Positions 23,105 to 33,857 of a stretch of DNA of 64,000 bases are shown here, in pieces (position 1 is the stretch's first letter; each line of letters begins with the position of its first letter). This DNA comes from Globisporangium splendens (Eukaryota > Oomycota > Peronosporomycetes > Pythiales > Pythiaceae): assembly GCA_006386115.1 (NCBI GenBank), contig VFIW01000014.1, positions 883,568 to 947,567 on the forward strand, in the 5' to 3' direction. A program made the position numbers and the translations under genes. Under the pieces are notes generated by a model, which ran no database searches, was not told where the DNA came from, and was given only the letters and a program-made list of their open reading frames with translations.

Positions 23105-25320
23105 TTACTCGAAACCAAAGCCAGTGATTTCCATTTGGATCACCTATTCGCATGCACAACAACAATGTGAGTCAAGTGATTCGGTGGCAACCAACAAAGT
23201 CCTTCTTGATGACGCACCAGAGTCAAATATGTGACCAGATCTTCCTTGGTCTCGTACACGGGCAAATCAATGCGGTTGAAGCACGTGTGTGCACGGGGAC
23301 ACATCCCGAGCGGCGGTACGCCTGGCGCCACAAACTGGATACTGAATTGATGCACATACCCGCTCGCACTCGTGAGCGCCTTGAAGCCTTCGACAGGGAC
23401 CCGCGCTGAGCCTGTCGCGAACTGCAGCAGCCGCGCGCGCTCCTCGTCCGTGAACGACTCGACGACTTCCCAGAACCAGAACACGACCTGGATCTCGCGC
23501 TCGATAGCCGGGATGTCCGAGTCGCGCGCGAAATTCAGCACGCGCGTGTTCAGCTGCCAGTCCTTGACGTTGATCACGGGGAGACCCGACAGGAAGAAGT
23601 CGAGCTCCTGGTAGTCAAACACGCAGAGCATGCTCTTGGGGATGATCTCGTAGAGACCCGCGAGCATCACCGTCAATGGCTCCGCGACGGAACCAAGCAT
23701 GCGATACCGCAGCATGAGTGCGAGGTACTCCATCTTGTTCTCGTCGGTCACGTCGATGTCGTTGCCGTTGGGTTTCAACTCGATGATGTCGTCACCGTCA
23801 CCCTGGATGCTGAAGGTGAGGCAGAGGCTGTCGACATTGTCGTTCTCGCGCATCCACAGAGCGCTCTTGTAAACCTCTTCGTCGAGGAACTCGAGGTCCG
23901 AGAACGTGATCGGGACACTCAGGAAGTGCTTGAGCAGCGGCAGCGCCATGTTGGTGTCAAACACCAGTCCCTCGAGCATCGCCTTGCCGAACAACCGGCC
24001 CGCGAACGTGTAGTACTTTAAATAGTCGCCATCGCCATCGTTGCCTTGAGCCGCGCGCTTGCGGCTGAACGACGGGTTGATCCAGTAGCTCATGTTCTCG
24101 GCGTGGGTCGTGCAAAACAGTCCGCGTTCCGCACTGAAGAGCTCTTTGCACACTAACCCAAACCATTCGCGCAGCACGCCACCGGCGTCGAGCGCTGGTT
24201 CACCGACAAACGTAATGTTGAGGTGTTCGCGGAGCTGTTTCGGCGTCAGATACCCGCCTAACACCACGACCGAGTCCTCGAGGATGTGGTCGCGCCGCAC
24301 CATCAGCTTGTGCACCGACTCCATGTACGGCACGTGGATGTTGCTCACCTGCTTGAGGAACCACTTCTTCTTCTCGCGGAAGCTCATGGACATGAGTCCT
24401 TCAAAGTCCACGTCGACCGCACCTTGGGGTGGCTTGTTGCCCGTCTCGACCATAGCAGCAGCGCCTGTAGTAGTAGCAGTATCTCTTGCTGGGTCCATCT
24501 GGATGGCCACCGAGTCGGTTTTCCGCCAGGTGAGCTCGCCGTCGTCGTTCATCTCGGTGAAAAAGCCCATGGTGGCCGCGTTCTTACGGCGCAGCTGCTC
24601 GGCGACCGTGCCGCGCAGCGCGTTCGCGTGCGGATTCTTGGTCAAGAACGTGTTGTTGCGCAGCTTCGAGAGGAACGAGTCGGATTTCTGGAGCATGGGC
24701 TGCGTCGTGCGCACCCACACGAACGCGCCGTTCGGGAGTGATACGCGCTGCCAGAGTCGTCGACGCGCCGCGCCGCGCTGCTTCTGGGTCAACTGCATCT
24801 GGTTCAACCGTCGGTACCGCAGCGCGCGCTGGCGCACACTCGTCGAGAGCTCGATGCTGTCTGCGGCCGCGTTGGTTGCGCTCGATGAGCTGCGCAGCAT
24901 CGGGATGTCGCCCGTGGCGGAGTGCAGGAATGCGGTCTCATTGGTCAGGAACGTCGTGTTGTTGTTGCGTGCGAGCAGCACGGTCGTGTTCAGGTTGCCG
25001 CCGCTGAGCAGCATGCTGCCGTTGAGCAGCGACGCGTCGGCCGAGGCGCCGCAGAGCGCGCACGCATTCTGGTCCGGGTGGTTCATGTGCATGCACACGA
25101 CGCACTGCCACTCGGTCTTGCCGTCCTCGAGCACCGTGTCCACGAGGTTCTCGCGCAGCAGCAGGTCGCGGTCGTCGATCATGTCGATGTTATAGCCGTA
25201 GAGGTCGTCGTCGGCGCGGTCGCGGCAGTGGCGCGCGCACGCGATGATGAGGCAGAAGAGCACGAACACGGAGCCGCCCATGCACCCCAGGATGATGTTG
25301 ACCCGCGTGCCGTCGTCCAT
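23105..25320 (-). CDS. Membrane-anchored RanBP2-zinc-finger HECT E3 ubiquitin ligase (copy 2)
   Basis: Two exons, 23218-25320 and 23105-23143, with a GTGCGT donor and ATAG acceptor, give 713 residues. The short last exon encodes VIQMEITGFGFE and a stop, matching the end of copy 1 (VSQMEIIGFGLE), so the longer unspliced reading (stop at 23140) is not the natural end. Residues 8-28 are a transmembrane helix, the RanBP2 finger is at 71-92 (W71; C73, C76, C87, C90, identical spacing to copy 1), and the HECT catalytic Cys is about residue 680 in RAHTCFNRIDLPVY. Copy 2 has lost, or never had, the internal introns seen in copy 1. An (AG)n tract lies about 45 bp upstream of the ATG. Likely a ubiquitin ligase at an internal membrane. 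Confidence 0.88.
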
Positions 25321-26649
25321 CTCGCTCCTTCGCTTGGTCGTACGGCAGGGATATAAAGATATGCAGAGAGAGAGAGAGAGAGCTGGTGCGTATTCGGCAC
25401 CTAATGCGGAATGGCACGAAATGGATCAATGGAAGGAAATCTCCGAGCGCAATGGGTGGATACTGGGATGATATGGCGCCTTTGTCTTCTTCACTGGAGG
25501 GTACGAATTACAGCGCTGCGGTGGAAATAACAGGGTGATGATGGGGCGGCGGGTTCAAGTGCCTGCTGGGTCACAGTCGCATGCAACAAGCAGGACCTCA
25601 AAAGAAAATCTGTGATGTCGTCACCTGCTGGATTGGGAAACTAGTTTTATAGAGGGTTTGACGAAATGATTCCTGCGGTGTGAAGTTATGCACAGTGGGT
25701 CTTTTACGGATGCATTTGTTGTAAAGAGGTTGTCGATTGAAAGGAAAGAAGGAAGTTACACGCCGACACGACCATCTGTCGTGTTGGTGAGACTGAGACT
25801 GACTTTGGCAACGTTGAGTTTGGTGTGCACGTACGGACACCATTTTAGCCAATCGCAGCCGAGCATTTCGTGCAAAACTGGCCAAATTTTTGCGAACCAG
25901 TTTGTATCATATAGCCTACCACCATTGTGCTGTGCCCTATTCATTCCACAAACCACACAGCAAGTCGGAACACAGCGCACCATCTTCATTGCCCTACTGA
26001 TACAACGTACCAATTTTGTTGTTTGCCCTATTAGCCTACGAATCAAAAGAACCACAACTCTACTGTGTTTTTGGTGGTACAGCGTACCGTTTCTCGCCAA
26101 GAGAACAACAAATCCACAGTTTAGTCGAACGTACCGCCGCATTCTCAGCTCCTCACTTCCTCTATCTGCCTCTCTTCAGTGCGTGCGTTCATTGTGTGCG
26201 CGTGTGTGCGTCTTCTTATAGGTAGGTGCTTGTGCTCAGCTACATACACTTCCGGCGGTAATGCGCTGCTGCACTTGTGAGTCACTGCGTCGCTCTCTCT
26301 CTCTGCCGCTCGTCGTTCGTCAGGTGGAACCGTCTGGAGTGTCGGCCCAGCTCCATGACGTAGCTCTTCCCTTCTCTCAAGTGGGTCAATGACGCTGAAG
26401 GCGAGGGTGGGGCGGTGCATTGAGCCACCAGCTGGGAGGAAACAGAGACAGAGAGCAGGACGCATTCATGTATGCGCGCTTACGCAATGTTGCCTATTGA
26501 CTGCTCCCTCTATTGGATACTCCTTCAAATATTTGCGCAGGAGTTGCTGGCTGTTCGAACGGATCGGCCATTCGCACAACAACCAGGTGGCGGCGATTAA
26601 GAGAGCGGGCTCTGTTGCCGTGTGTGCACCAGCGGACTCCTGTACGACG
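25321..26649. other. Intergenic region between divergent genes
   Basis: 1.33 kb between HECT copy 2 and the DUF676 hydrolase. It has an (AG)9 tract at 25365-25382 and runs of AT-rich sequence. ORFs up to 177 codons occur but are not protein-like. The frame of the hydrolase is open upstream to an ATG at 26389, which I treat as 5' UTR. Confidence 0.5.
25365..25382. repeat. (AG)9 microsatellite
   Basis: Nine AG units, 45-62 bp upstream of the HECT copy 2 start codon; reads as CT on the coding strand. Confidence 0.95.
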
Positions 26650-28512
26650 ATGGCGCAAGAAGCAGCGTCGCAGCAAGAGCAGCGCGGCGCACGTACGCAC
26701 GCGTTTCTCCCGCGCCATATCATCGTGCTCGTGCACGGCAACAACGGCGCGCCGACGGATTTCGACGCCATCGAGAGCGCACTCATCAAGAAATACGGCT
26801 TTGACGACATCTTGATCATCAAATCCAAGGCCAACCACACGCAGACGTCTCTGGGTGTCGAGATCGGCGGCTCGCGGCTCGCCAGCGAAGTGTACCAGGA
26901 AGTGTTCCAGCACGAGTTGCACCCCGATATCAACTCGTACAAGTTCTCGATCGTCGCGCACTCGCTCGGCGGTCTCTACGCGCGCTTTGCGCTCGTGCAG
27001 CTCATGGAATCGCTCAGTCCGCTGGATATCCAGTACGTCAGCTTTGTCACGATCTGCACCCCGCATCTCGGCTCTCGGCGGCCACGAGGAGACTCGACGC
27101 TCAAGGTATAGTACTCTCTTTGTGCTTGTAGTTATTCAAGAAGGCTGTCTTGTTGATGCAGTATTTATTGTGAAAATGGCAGAATGTGTGGCGGATGGGT
27201 GTTCATACCGTGCTCGCGACGAATGCGCTGTACGGACGAACGGGGGTGGACCTCCTCATCGACAGCAGCAGTGATGATGACAACGGATCACCGGTGCCTC
27301 CGGTCCTCGAGATCATGACCAACCCAGGTAAGGATGTCTTTTATACGAGGAGAGCATGGATTTCATTGCTAAGGCTGTGCTACGTGCCTGTGCGTAGAGC
27401 TTGAGTATTTGAACGCATTGAAGCAATTCCGCTTTGGTACGCTGGTGGCCATGACGGATGGCGACATGCTCGTGCCGTACGCGTCTGCGTCGATCCGGAA
27501 TTTCAATCCATACCCGAGTGCGACGTTAACCGACAAGTTTGCGGAATGGCGATGGCATGTGCATCATTCTGGATTCACGACGCCTGCTGAGACGGACAGT
27601 GGTCCCCCTCCCCCATTTTGGCGAAAATTGTACAACAAAGTGGACCTCGCGACCATGGCTATTGAGAAGTTGCACGTTGGCGTCGACGTCAGTGCGTGCG
27701 AACGGTTTCAAAGTGTTGAAGGCTACGATGCCGACAACAAACAGGAGGTGGAGTTCCCGTATGCGATGATCCAAAGGCTGCAGCAGGCGATCCCGTGGCG
27801 TCGCATCGATGTGACCGTCGAGCCATGCGGCGTGAAAGGCAAGTTTCGTATCCATGACTGGCCGATCAACAAGATGCAGCCTCCTGGCTGCCGCGCCGAC
27901 GAATTCATCGATCTGTTATGCGAGATGGTTGGACACGACCACGAGCTGGAGCTTCTCCCAGAAGCCAACGAAGAGCAGCGTTCGTCATCGAGTGCGACTC
28001 CGGTGGACAGCTCCGACGATGATACTGCGCCACGGAATTCGCTCGGTGGTCCCATGATCAATCGTTTTTTGGAGAGATTCCAGAAAGCGACACCGCCAGA
28101 GAGTCAAGTGTCGTCGCCTGTATCGGCTGAGAGTTCGAGCGTCGACGACGAAAACCAGCAGCAGCAGCCTCGGAATTCGTTCTTTGGCAATGGGATGAAT
28201 CGCATGCGCGACAAGTTCCAAAGGAAACAGGAGCCAACGTCGAGTCCATTTGCAGGATCCCAAGGTGATGTCGCCCAGCCATCACCATCAGTTAGCAGCG
28301 GTGTGGCAGGCAAGCCTATGGAGACGGAGACTGAAAACGCTGGTAGGAATTCGTTCGGCGCTGTGGGAATGCGATTCATGGAGAAATTCACGAAAAAGGA
28401 GACGCCTTCGCCAGCCCCGACGACTGCCGGTACCTCAACAGTGTCCTCATCTGCGACCGCAACAACCGACTCGTTCATGACCACGTCGTCTTTTGCAGCG
28501 GGCCGCATGTAA
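26650..28512 (+). CDS. DUF676-type serine hydrolase (putative lipase) with repeated C-terminal motif
   Basis: Exons 26650-27105, 27183-27327 and 27398-28512 give 571 residues. The alpha/beta-hydrolase core starts with HIIVLVHGNNGAPTDFDAIE. The nucleophile elbow VAHSLGGLYARFAL puts the catalytic Ser at about residue 105. The acid is likely in MTDGDMLVPY and the His may be in WRWHVHHSGF. DUF676 proteins are serine esterases or lipases acting on lipids. From about residue 370 the tail is disordered and carries three copies of a motif starting RNS(L/F) and ending in a basic helix (about residues 413, 459 and 517). There is no signal peptide. The ATG at 26650 was chosen because the hydrolase core begins shortly after it. 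It converges with ketohexokinase, 95 bp between stops. Confidence 0.8.
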
Positions 28513-28607
28513 ACTTTTCCATTATGACTATGCATAAACGTATTCAATAGACCTTCGTGTGAAACTCGTTGTTTATGCTGCCCACGATGAAGTTGTATTT
28601 GCATTGT

Positions 28608-30114
28608 TCATGCTGTGTACGTGCGCATGGCTTGGACCCATTGTTTGCAAGCCTCATGAGGCAAGCTGAGACCAACCTGCAGACATTTACTCGTCGCGAC
28701 TTCACACGCCATGCGCAGAGCCACATCCAGCGGAAGCCCTCTGGACATCGCCGCAATGCTCGCACCGATGAACGTGTCCCCGGCGCCAATCGATTCGACC
28801 ACTTGGTCCAGTCGTCTCGTAGGGATCCGACGAACCATTTTGCTCTGATCACCATTTTCTTCGGTCAAGTAGTAGACGCCGTCGGCACCCCAGGGAGAAA
28901 TGAGCGCTTTCAACGACCCAGCAGTTTCGACTTGGAGCTTCTTGAACTCTGCCTCCATGAAGCACGCTGCCGAGTCATACCCGAGCTTGTCGCGAATGTA
29001 ATCCTTCGAGACGAACGCAAAGTCCGCGCTCGCAACCAACCTGCTCTCACAAGAAGAGGCACACAAAACCTCGTGAAGACCAGTCGTTGGGTAACTTTAT
29101 CGTACAAGTGCAATCTTAAGGCTCACTTTCGTGCGAGTGCCCAATCATAGCGCAGAGCCTCGATTTCCACCGAGATCACGGACTTCGGTGGCGCATTGGC
29201 GCGCACATACTGCATCATCCGGAGCACAGGCTCCATGTTGCGTCCCTCAAAGTGGAACCACATGGGGCTAGTAACACTGGTGGATGTGCATGACATCAGT
29301 GACGACAGTACGGCTACGAATCTGTCAAACGCGCGCTGAAAGTCTGCCACGCTGAGCTCTTCGAGGTCGCGCGAGTGGACAATTGTCCGCGATCCCGTAG
29401 CCCTACTCGACAGAATGTACTTGAAGCAAATAGTGCAGTCGAAAACTCCACACTTCCTTCATGGCAGCTCGTGAGTTTGACTTGACTTACCGACATTGGC
29501 GTGGATCCTGTGGGCAGGATCGTGCAGGTGGCGCAGTCGACGCCCGATTTCGCGAGTTCCGAGTGCGCAAACGCCGCTTCGCTGTCTTTCGTCGGGTCGG
29601 AACTCGTCCCCATCCAATGGCAGGAGCTCCCCAGTTGAGCCGCTACGACCTGCATACATACACGAGCACTCGGTCGAATCAGTAGGCATGTACATGGGAT
29701 GTACTGAGCCAAAGGCAACGCACCAACACATTCGCCACATTGCCGCCTCTGAAAGTGCAGAACAGAGACATACACTCCAATTATAAGCTATCTCTCATCA
29801 ATAATACAGAAAGAGGCAATGCTGCAGCATGTGCACCTGCACTTCCGACGCGCTAGCGATCGAATCTGGTTTTCCTCGTTCATGCACACCATGAGCAAGT
29901 GATCGTCACGCGCATTGGACTCACACAAGAGTCAACTCGCCATCCACATACCTTAGCATCCTCTAAAGCACGTTCGCAAAACCACACAGCGTTCGAATCA
30001 GTCCTCCTCCTCCCTGCACAACGCAACCTCACGCATTCAGTACGCACCCTTGGGGAACTCTGCGACCTCGTCGATGACGTCGACCGCGACGATCCCCACG
30101 CCCACCACCTCCAT
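28608..30114 (-). CDS. KHK: Ketohexokinase-type PfkB sugar kinase
   Basis: Seven exons: 30048-30114, 29952-29962, 29843-29865, 29724-29748, 29491-29649, 29127-29419 and 28608-29043, giving 337 residues. Order of motifs: VVGVGIVAVDVIDEV at the N-terminus, then FPKEDAKIRSLARRKGGN, AAQLGSSCHWMG, KSGVDC, TGSRTIVH, WFHFEGRN, ALISPWGADGVYYL and the PfkB signature ESIGAGDTFIGA with the catalytic Asp. Ketohexokinase phosphorylates fructose to fructose-1-phosphate in the cytosol; related sugars are possible. Three consecutive exons are only 11, 23 and 25 nt, each with its own GT and AG, and together they rebuild the conserved EDTKxRxxxxRRGGN region, which supports them strongly. The RING gene is divergent. 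Confidence 0.85.
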
Positions 30115-30725
30115 CTTCGCACGTTTTTCCGCTTTAATTTTTTCTGTTTGAGTGGTGTCGAGAGACTCGCAACTTCAACCACTCCGACTAAATGCGAAAG
30201 TTTCCATTTTCCCCAACAACACTTGAAGAATCAGAATGTTGCTGTCACACATAAACGTGCACCGCACGCATGAACGTGATTGTGACGCGTTGGCCGTGGG
30301 TACAAAATGCTCACACTCTCTGACACACTCTGCGTCTGCACAATTAGTCAGGGAAAACCGCAATAGCAGCGCTTTATGCGACGACAAAGCAGGAATGCCG
30401 CAGCGAACGAACCGAGCACGTCGACACAATGCGAATGGATGGACATGCGTGCAAGGTAAGGTGCAGAATGGGATGATGAATCCAAACAGCCCGCTCTTCG
30501 TCGCCGTCTGAGCTGTCCCACCGTCTGTTCAATCGAGAAAGATCGAAAGCACGGACCTGGAACGCTTATGCAGCGCAAGGATACGCTCGCTTTCTCTTGC
30601 ATATGTCATCAGGACCAATTTTTTGCCAGTAGACATGGCCACAGGATATTTCTCTTTGCGAGTCTGTGTGCGATCGTCTTATTCGCTTTCTGGAAAAGTC
30701 TAGAAATAGAATGTCCTGTGCCGAG

Positions 30726-30792
30726 CCAATCACCGTCCACTCTGACCTTTCGCTATCCAATGAGCGCTCTAAAAGGATCTTTTCTGACCAAT
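30726..30792 (+). promoter_or_regulatory. Three CCAAT boxes at exact 31-bp spacing
   Basis: CCAAT occurs at 30726, 30757 and 30788, all on the plus strand and exactly 31 bp apart, about 210-280 bp before the RING gene ATG. Contexts are GAGCCAATCACC, TATCCAATGAGC and TGACCAATCAAA, each with A/G-rich flanks typical of NF-Y sites. Even spacing of about three helical turns puts all three on one DNA face. Confidence 0.55.
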
Positions 30793-30927
30793 CAAAAGTG
30801 AGGCAGATGTCCTTTCGACCTTCTGTGGCCACAGCGCATGCGTAAACTGACGGATTTTCGCATCAAGGCAACGTCAATGCCACCATGGACGGACCAAGAA
30901 TCCGCGGCGCGCGTTACGAAAATGCAG

Positions 30928-30941
30928 GCATTCTGCAATTC
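30928..30941 (+). promoter_or_regulatory. Oomycete initiator-like element of the RING gene
   Basis: GCATTCTGCAATTC matches TCATTYYNCAWTTT at 12 of 14 positions and lies 63 bp before the ATG at 31004, the normal distance for an oomycete transcription start. Confidence 0.5.
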
Positions 30942-31003
30942 ACCCAGCGCCACAACAAGCGAGAAAGAAAGCGACAGCTAGAGAAAGAAAAGCAACTCAT
31001 AAG

Positions 31004-31990
31004 ATGATGCCTGCGCGACCTCCAGAGAACAACAACAGCAGCAGCAATCCGTCTGCGACGACGGCGCGATCCGTGACGGCATTTCTGATTCCGCCGCCGA
31101 TGACCGTCGTGGTGCAGTTCAATGGCGGTATGCAACTGGAGTTCACGCCGTCCACGGAACGCCTCATGAGCTCGCTCATTGGAATTCCCATTGTGATGGG
31201 CGGCATCCCGATGGCGTTTGTCGGCGGCGGACCGTCGGGTGCGGAAAATGACGCGATGATGCGCGCGATGCACGAGCTGTTCATGCGGAGCCAGAGCGAG
31301 CAGCGCGGTCCACCGCCGACGAGCAAGTCGTTCTTGGACAGCCTGCTGTCGAAGATCTGGGACAGCGACGTGAACGGATCGGAAAAGTACACGGACTGCG
31401 CGATTTGCCTGAGCGAGTACGAGACGAAGGACCAGGTGATCTCGCTTCCATGCGGCCACGCGTTCCACAAGGACTGCGGCATGCATTGGCTGGCGGAGCA
31501 CAATGTGTGCCCCACGTGTCGATACCAGTTGCCAACGCAGGAAGATGCGAGCAAACCAGCTGCGGGGAACAGCAGCGAGAGCACCAGCAACAATGCCGAG
31601 CCGGAGCCCGAAAGACACACGGAGCAGAGCCAACCAGACGAAGAACCAGAGATTGAAGCGATCCTGCGGACACTGCTGGGTGTCCGCCGCGAACGCTCCA
31701 ACACGATGCCCCAACCAGAGCGCGTGGTGCGACAGCGTGTTGACAACAGCGACTCGGTGCTTCCCGGTGCCGTTCCATCGTCTTCATCAGAGGACAACAA
31801 CAACAATGATGCAACTGCAGACGCGGAGCTCGACAACATGCTGGAAGAAGAAGCAAACCGCTTCGTCGAAGAAGAGAAGAGTTCTATGGCGGCTCAGCCA
31901 CAGGCTGCCGTCGACGACGCGGCCATTTTCGACGACGTCGACATGGAAGAGCTCCTCCGTGACACGCGACCTGCAGCAAGTTCGGTCTAA
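31004..31990 (+). CDS. RING-H2 finger protein, putative E3 ubiquitin ligase
   Basis: A 328-residue single-exon protein. The RING-H2 finger occupies residues 132-172 with C132, C135, C150, H152, H155, C158, C169 and C172, in order C3H2C3 (CAICLSEYE, LPCGHAFHKDC, CPTCRYQ). The N-terminal 125 residues include VVVQFNGGMQLEF and a Met/Gly-rich stretch similar to RNF126/RNF115-type proteins. The C-terminus is disordered and acidic, with Asn and Glu runs, ending in an acidic helix (DDVDMEELLRDTR). It probably works as a soluble cytosolic ubiquitin ligase. No signal or membrane segment is present. Upstream CCAAT boxes and an initiator-like element fit this start. Confidence 0.85.
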   Translation: MMPARPPENNNSSSNPSATTARSVTAFLIPPPMTVVVQFNGGMQLEFTPSTERLMSSLIGIPIVMGGIPMAFVGGGPSGAENDAMMRAMHELFMRSQSEQRGPPPTSKSFLDSLLSKIWDSDVNGSEKYTDCAICLSEYETKDQVISLPCGHAFHKDCGMHWLAEHNVCPTCRYQLPTQEDASKPAAGNSSESTSNNAEPEPERHTEQSQPDEEPEIEAILRTLLGVRRERSNTMPQPERVVRQRVDNSDSVLPGAVPSSSSEDNNNNDATADAELDNMLEEEANRFVEEEKSSMAAQPQAAVDDAAIFDDVDMEELLRDTRPAASSV

Positions 31991-32381
31991 TCGACGACCT
32001 CACGGTCACGATGTGGTCGTTCGTCAGCTTTTTGCGAAGATAGGAATTAGTATTTAGACGCGACTAGATTTGAGTTCTGGGTTGCGGAGTCGGCAACTCA
32101 TCAAGACTTAGACATGCCGTCACAGAATGTAGGATAGAAAACACACGTTTTTATGACAATTTAAACAGGTCCATAGTTGAAACAAATGATACATTGACGA
32201 CTCACACATGTAAAATGTGTATTACCATCATTTTAAACTCAAAGAAGTACTTCGAAGACAACTGGAACTCTGTTGGCACCGTCAATGGTACATACCTCCC
32301 ACGTGTCGTCGTCTTCCATCCAAGTCCACTTCGTCGACATCTTACCAATCCAACTATGTCCAGAATATCGTCTTCGTTATA
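31991..32381. other. AT-rich intergenic region
   Basis: 391 bp, clearly AT-richer than neighbouring coding DNA, between the RING gene and the decayed paralogue pair. No gene recognised. Confidence 0.5.
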
Positions 32382-33074
32382 CTAATCATATAATCCTTCA
32401 AACTCTGGAACAAAGCCATTTTCGTCATAACCGTCATTCAGTTCATCCGGAAAATAGTCATCGTCGGTATAGTCTTCGCATGGCTCATCCCAAATGAAGT
32501 CGTCATCGGAATAGCAAACGCACTCTTCCTCCGGAATAAATTCGTCGTCACCATAGTCATCGTACGGCTCACCATAGTCCGGAATAAATTCGGGACGGAT
32601 ATTGAGGTTGCAGCGTCTCAGCAACGACACTAGGGCCGCAACTTGCTCCAACTCGATTTGCTGAGCAGTGCGGTGGTCGCGTCTCGGCCGGGGTGTATTG
32701 GCGACATCACTTTGCTTGGGGATTCCGCTGAGGATCAAATATTCGTCCCAATAGGTGCTTTCTCGTATCATCGGACGAATTCTTAACTGATCCACCAAGT
32801 CGCGAACACGAAACACAGGTCCAAGATAAATCGTGTCAATCTGGTAAAGCCAAATGTTGCTGCGACCCTTTTGTAGAAGAACATTAGCGAAGTTCACAGC
32901 ATGGGTTTGGTTCTCAAAGGACGACACAAAAGGCGTTGGCTCCCTGTTGCTCCAATTTAGATGCAGTTCGATTGCATCTTTGAACTTGTCCTCATTGTGA
33001 AAAGCAGGTGGCGCTCGAGCATGCAGTGAGTGGCCATCGTACAGAACTAGGGTTCTCAGAGAAATTTTCCTGAA
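32382..33074 (-). pseudogene. Uncharacterised paralogue A, no usable start codon
   Basis: The open frame of 230 codons begins right after a TAG at 33075-33077 and has no ATG until the middle of the domain, so the 5' end is missing or in an unfound exon. The body is HLNWSNREPTPFVSSFENQ, ANVLLQKGRSNIWLYQIDT, FRVRDLVDQLRIR and YWDEYLILSGIP, then a very acidic Asp/Glu/Tyr-rich tail (EPYDDYGDDEFIPEEE). It aligns along its length with the locus at 33405-33857. The core (H-x-x-W, TPFVSxxxx, IDT) resembles an uncharacterised domain in some fungal proteins (DUF7587-like); that is a weak impression from pattern only. Surrounding DNA is AT-rich. It may be a truncated copy or a gene with an unusual start. 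Confidence 0.45.
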
Positions 33075-33404
33075 CTATTTGTGCGCGCAGATTCGTGGAA
33101 AACGGATCGCACACCACTAAGGAAAATGACGTTGAGTGATCTGTGCCACTCTTGATCTTATAGGCACCATCTCAAAAGCCAACCCATCTTCTGATGTTGT
33201 TGGTTTATCCCCTCGATTGCTGGATCACAAGAGTACCTCTACTCTCTTTGCTGCAAGGTATACATTGATGTATTCAAAATGGGCAAGAGAACATTTCATG
33301 CAAATTTCGTTATCAACAGGAAATCGCACTCATTTCACTCAAGTCACTCAATCTCCACAAATCGTCTCGGTCAACACACATCATGCGTACAAGCCACCTC
33401 GTCT

Positions 33405-33857
33405 TCAATGCATGTAATACTCGTCTGAATCCTGGTCATCCCAGTAGCCTCTGTAGCATTGCCTCGTGTAGACGATGCTTGATGAGAGGACTTCGTTCAA
33501 AATCAGGTACTCTCCAGAAATCACGCTCGGGTCTCGATTGAGATGAATGCTCAACCACCGCACCAGGTCGCAGACGCGGCACAACGGGTCAACGCGAGCC
33601 GTGTTGATCGTGTAGAACAACACCTCTGAGTGGCCGTTCTGCAGCATCCGATTCGCTCTGACCTCCGCACGCATTCGATTCCTAAACTACGACACAAACG
33701 GCGTCGGGTCCTTGTTACGCCAGTTCAAGTGCTGCTCGGTCTGGTATTTGAATTCATCCTCATCTTGGAAATCAAGCACTGATCGCGCTTGCATCGAGCT
33801 GTCGCTGTGCAGCACACACTGGAACTGGTTCGCGACCTCAACGGTATCTGCACGCAT
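33405..33857 (-). pseudogene. Uncharacterised paralogue B, with an in-frame TAG
   Basis: A tandem paralogue of 32382-33074. From the ATG at 33855-33857 (MRADTVEVANQFQCVLHSDS) the frame reads to NKDPTPFVS and then a TAG at 33687-33689. Homology continues in the same frame (RANRMLQNGHSEVLFYTINT, CRVCDLVRWLSIHLNRD, SGEYLILNEV) to a stop at 33405. Paralogue A has Ser at the TAG position, so a single-base change explains it (TCG to TAG type). Copy B lacks most of the acidic tail of A but ends in a short DDQDSDEYY stretch. The frame is also open upstream to about 34163, with other possible ATGs at 33875 and 34094. Function unknown; read as nonsense-disabled. Confidence 0.5.

Larger units (their letters stand above)
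30115..31003. other. Intergenic region between divergent genes, with CCAAT boxes
   Basis: 889 bp between ketohexokinase and the RING gene. It contains three CCAAT boxes with equal spacing (30726-30792) and an initiator-like element (30928-30941), both placed for the RING gene. No coding sequence supported. Confidence 0.5.

Noticed and set aside
23140..23217. HECT copy 2 ending at 23140 without splicing
   Set aside because: The paralogue ends in SQMEIIGFGLE and a matching short exon with good splice sites exists at 23105-23143.
25500..26500. Possible gene in the HECT2-DUF676 spacer from ORFs up to 177 codons
   Set aside because: Composition is unlike coding DNA here, there is no motif, and there are no matched splice sites.
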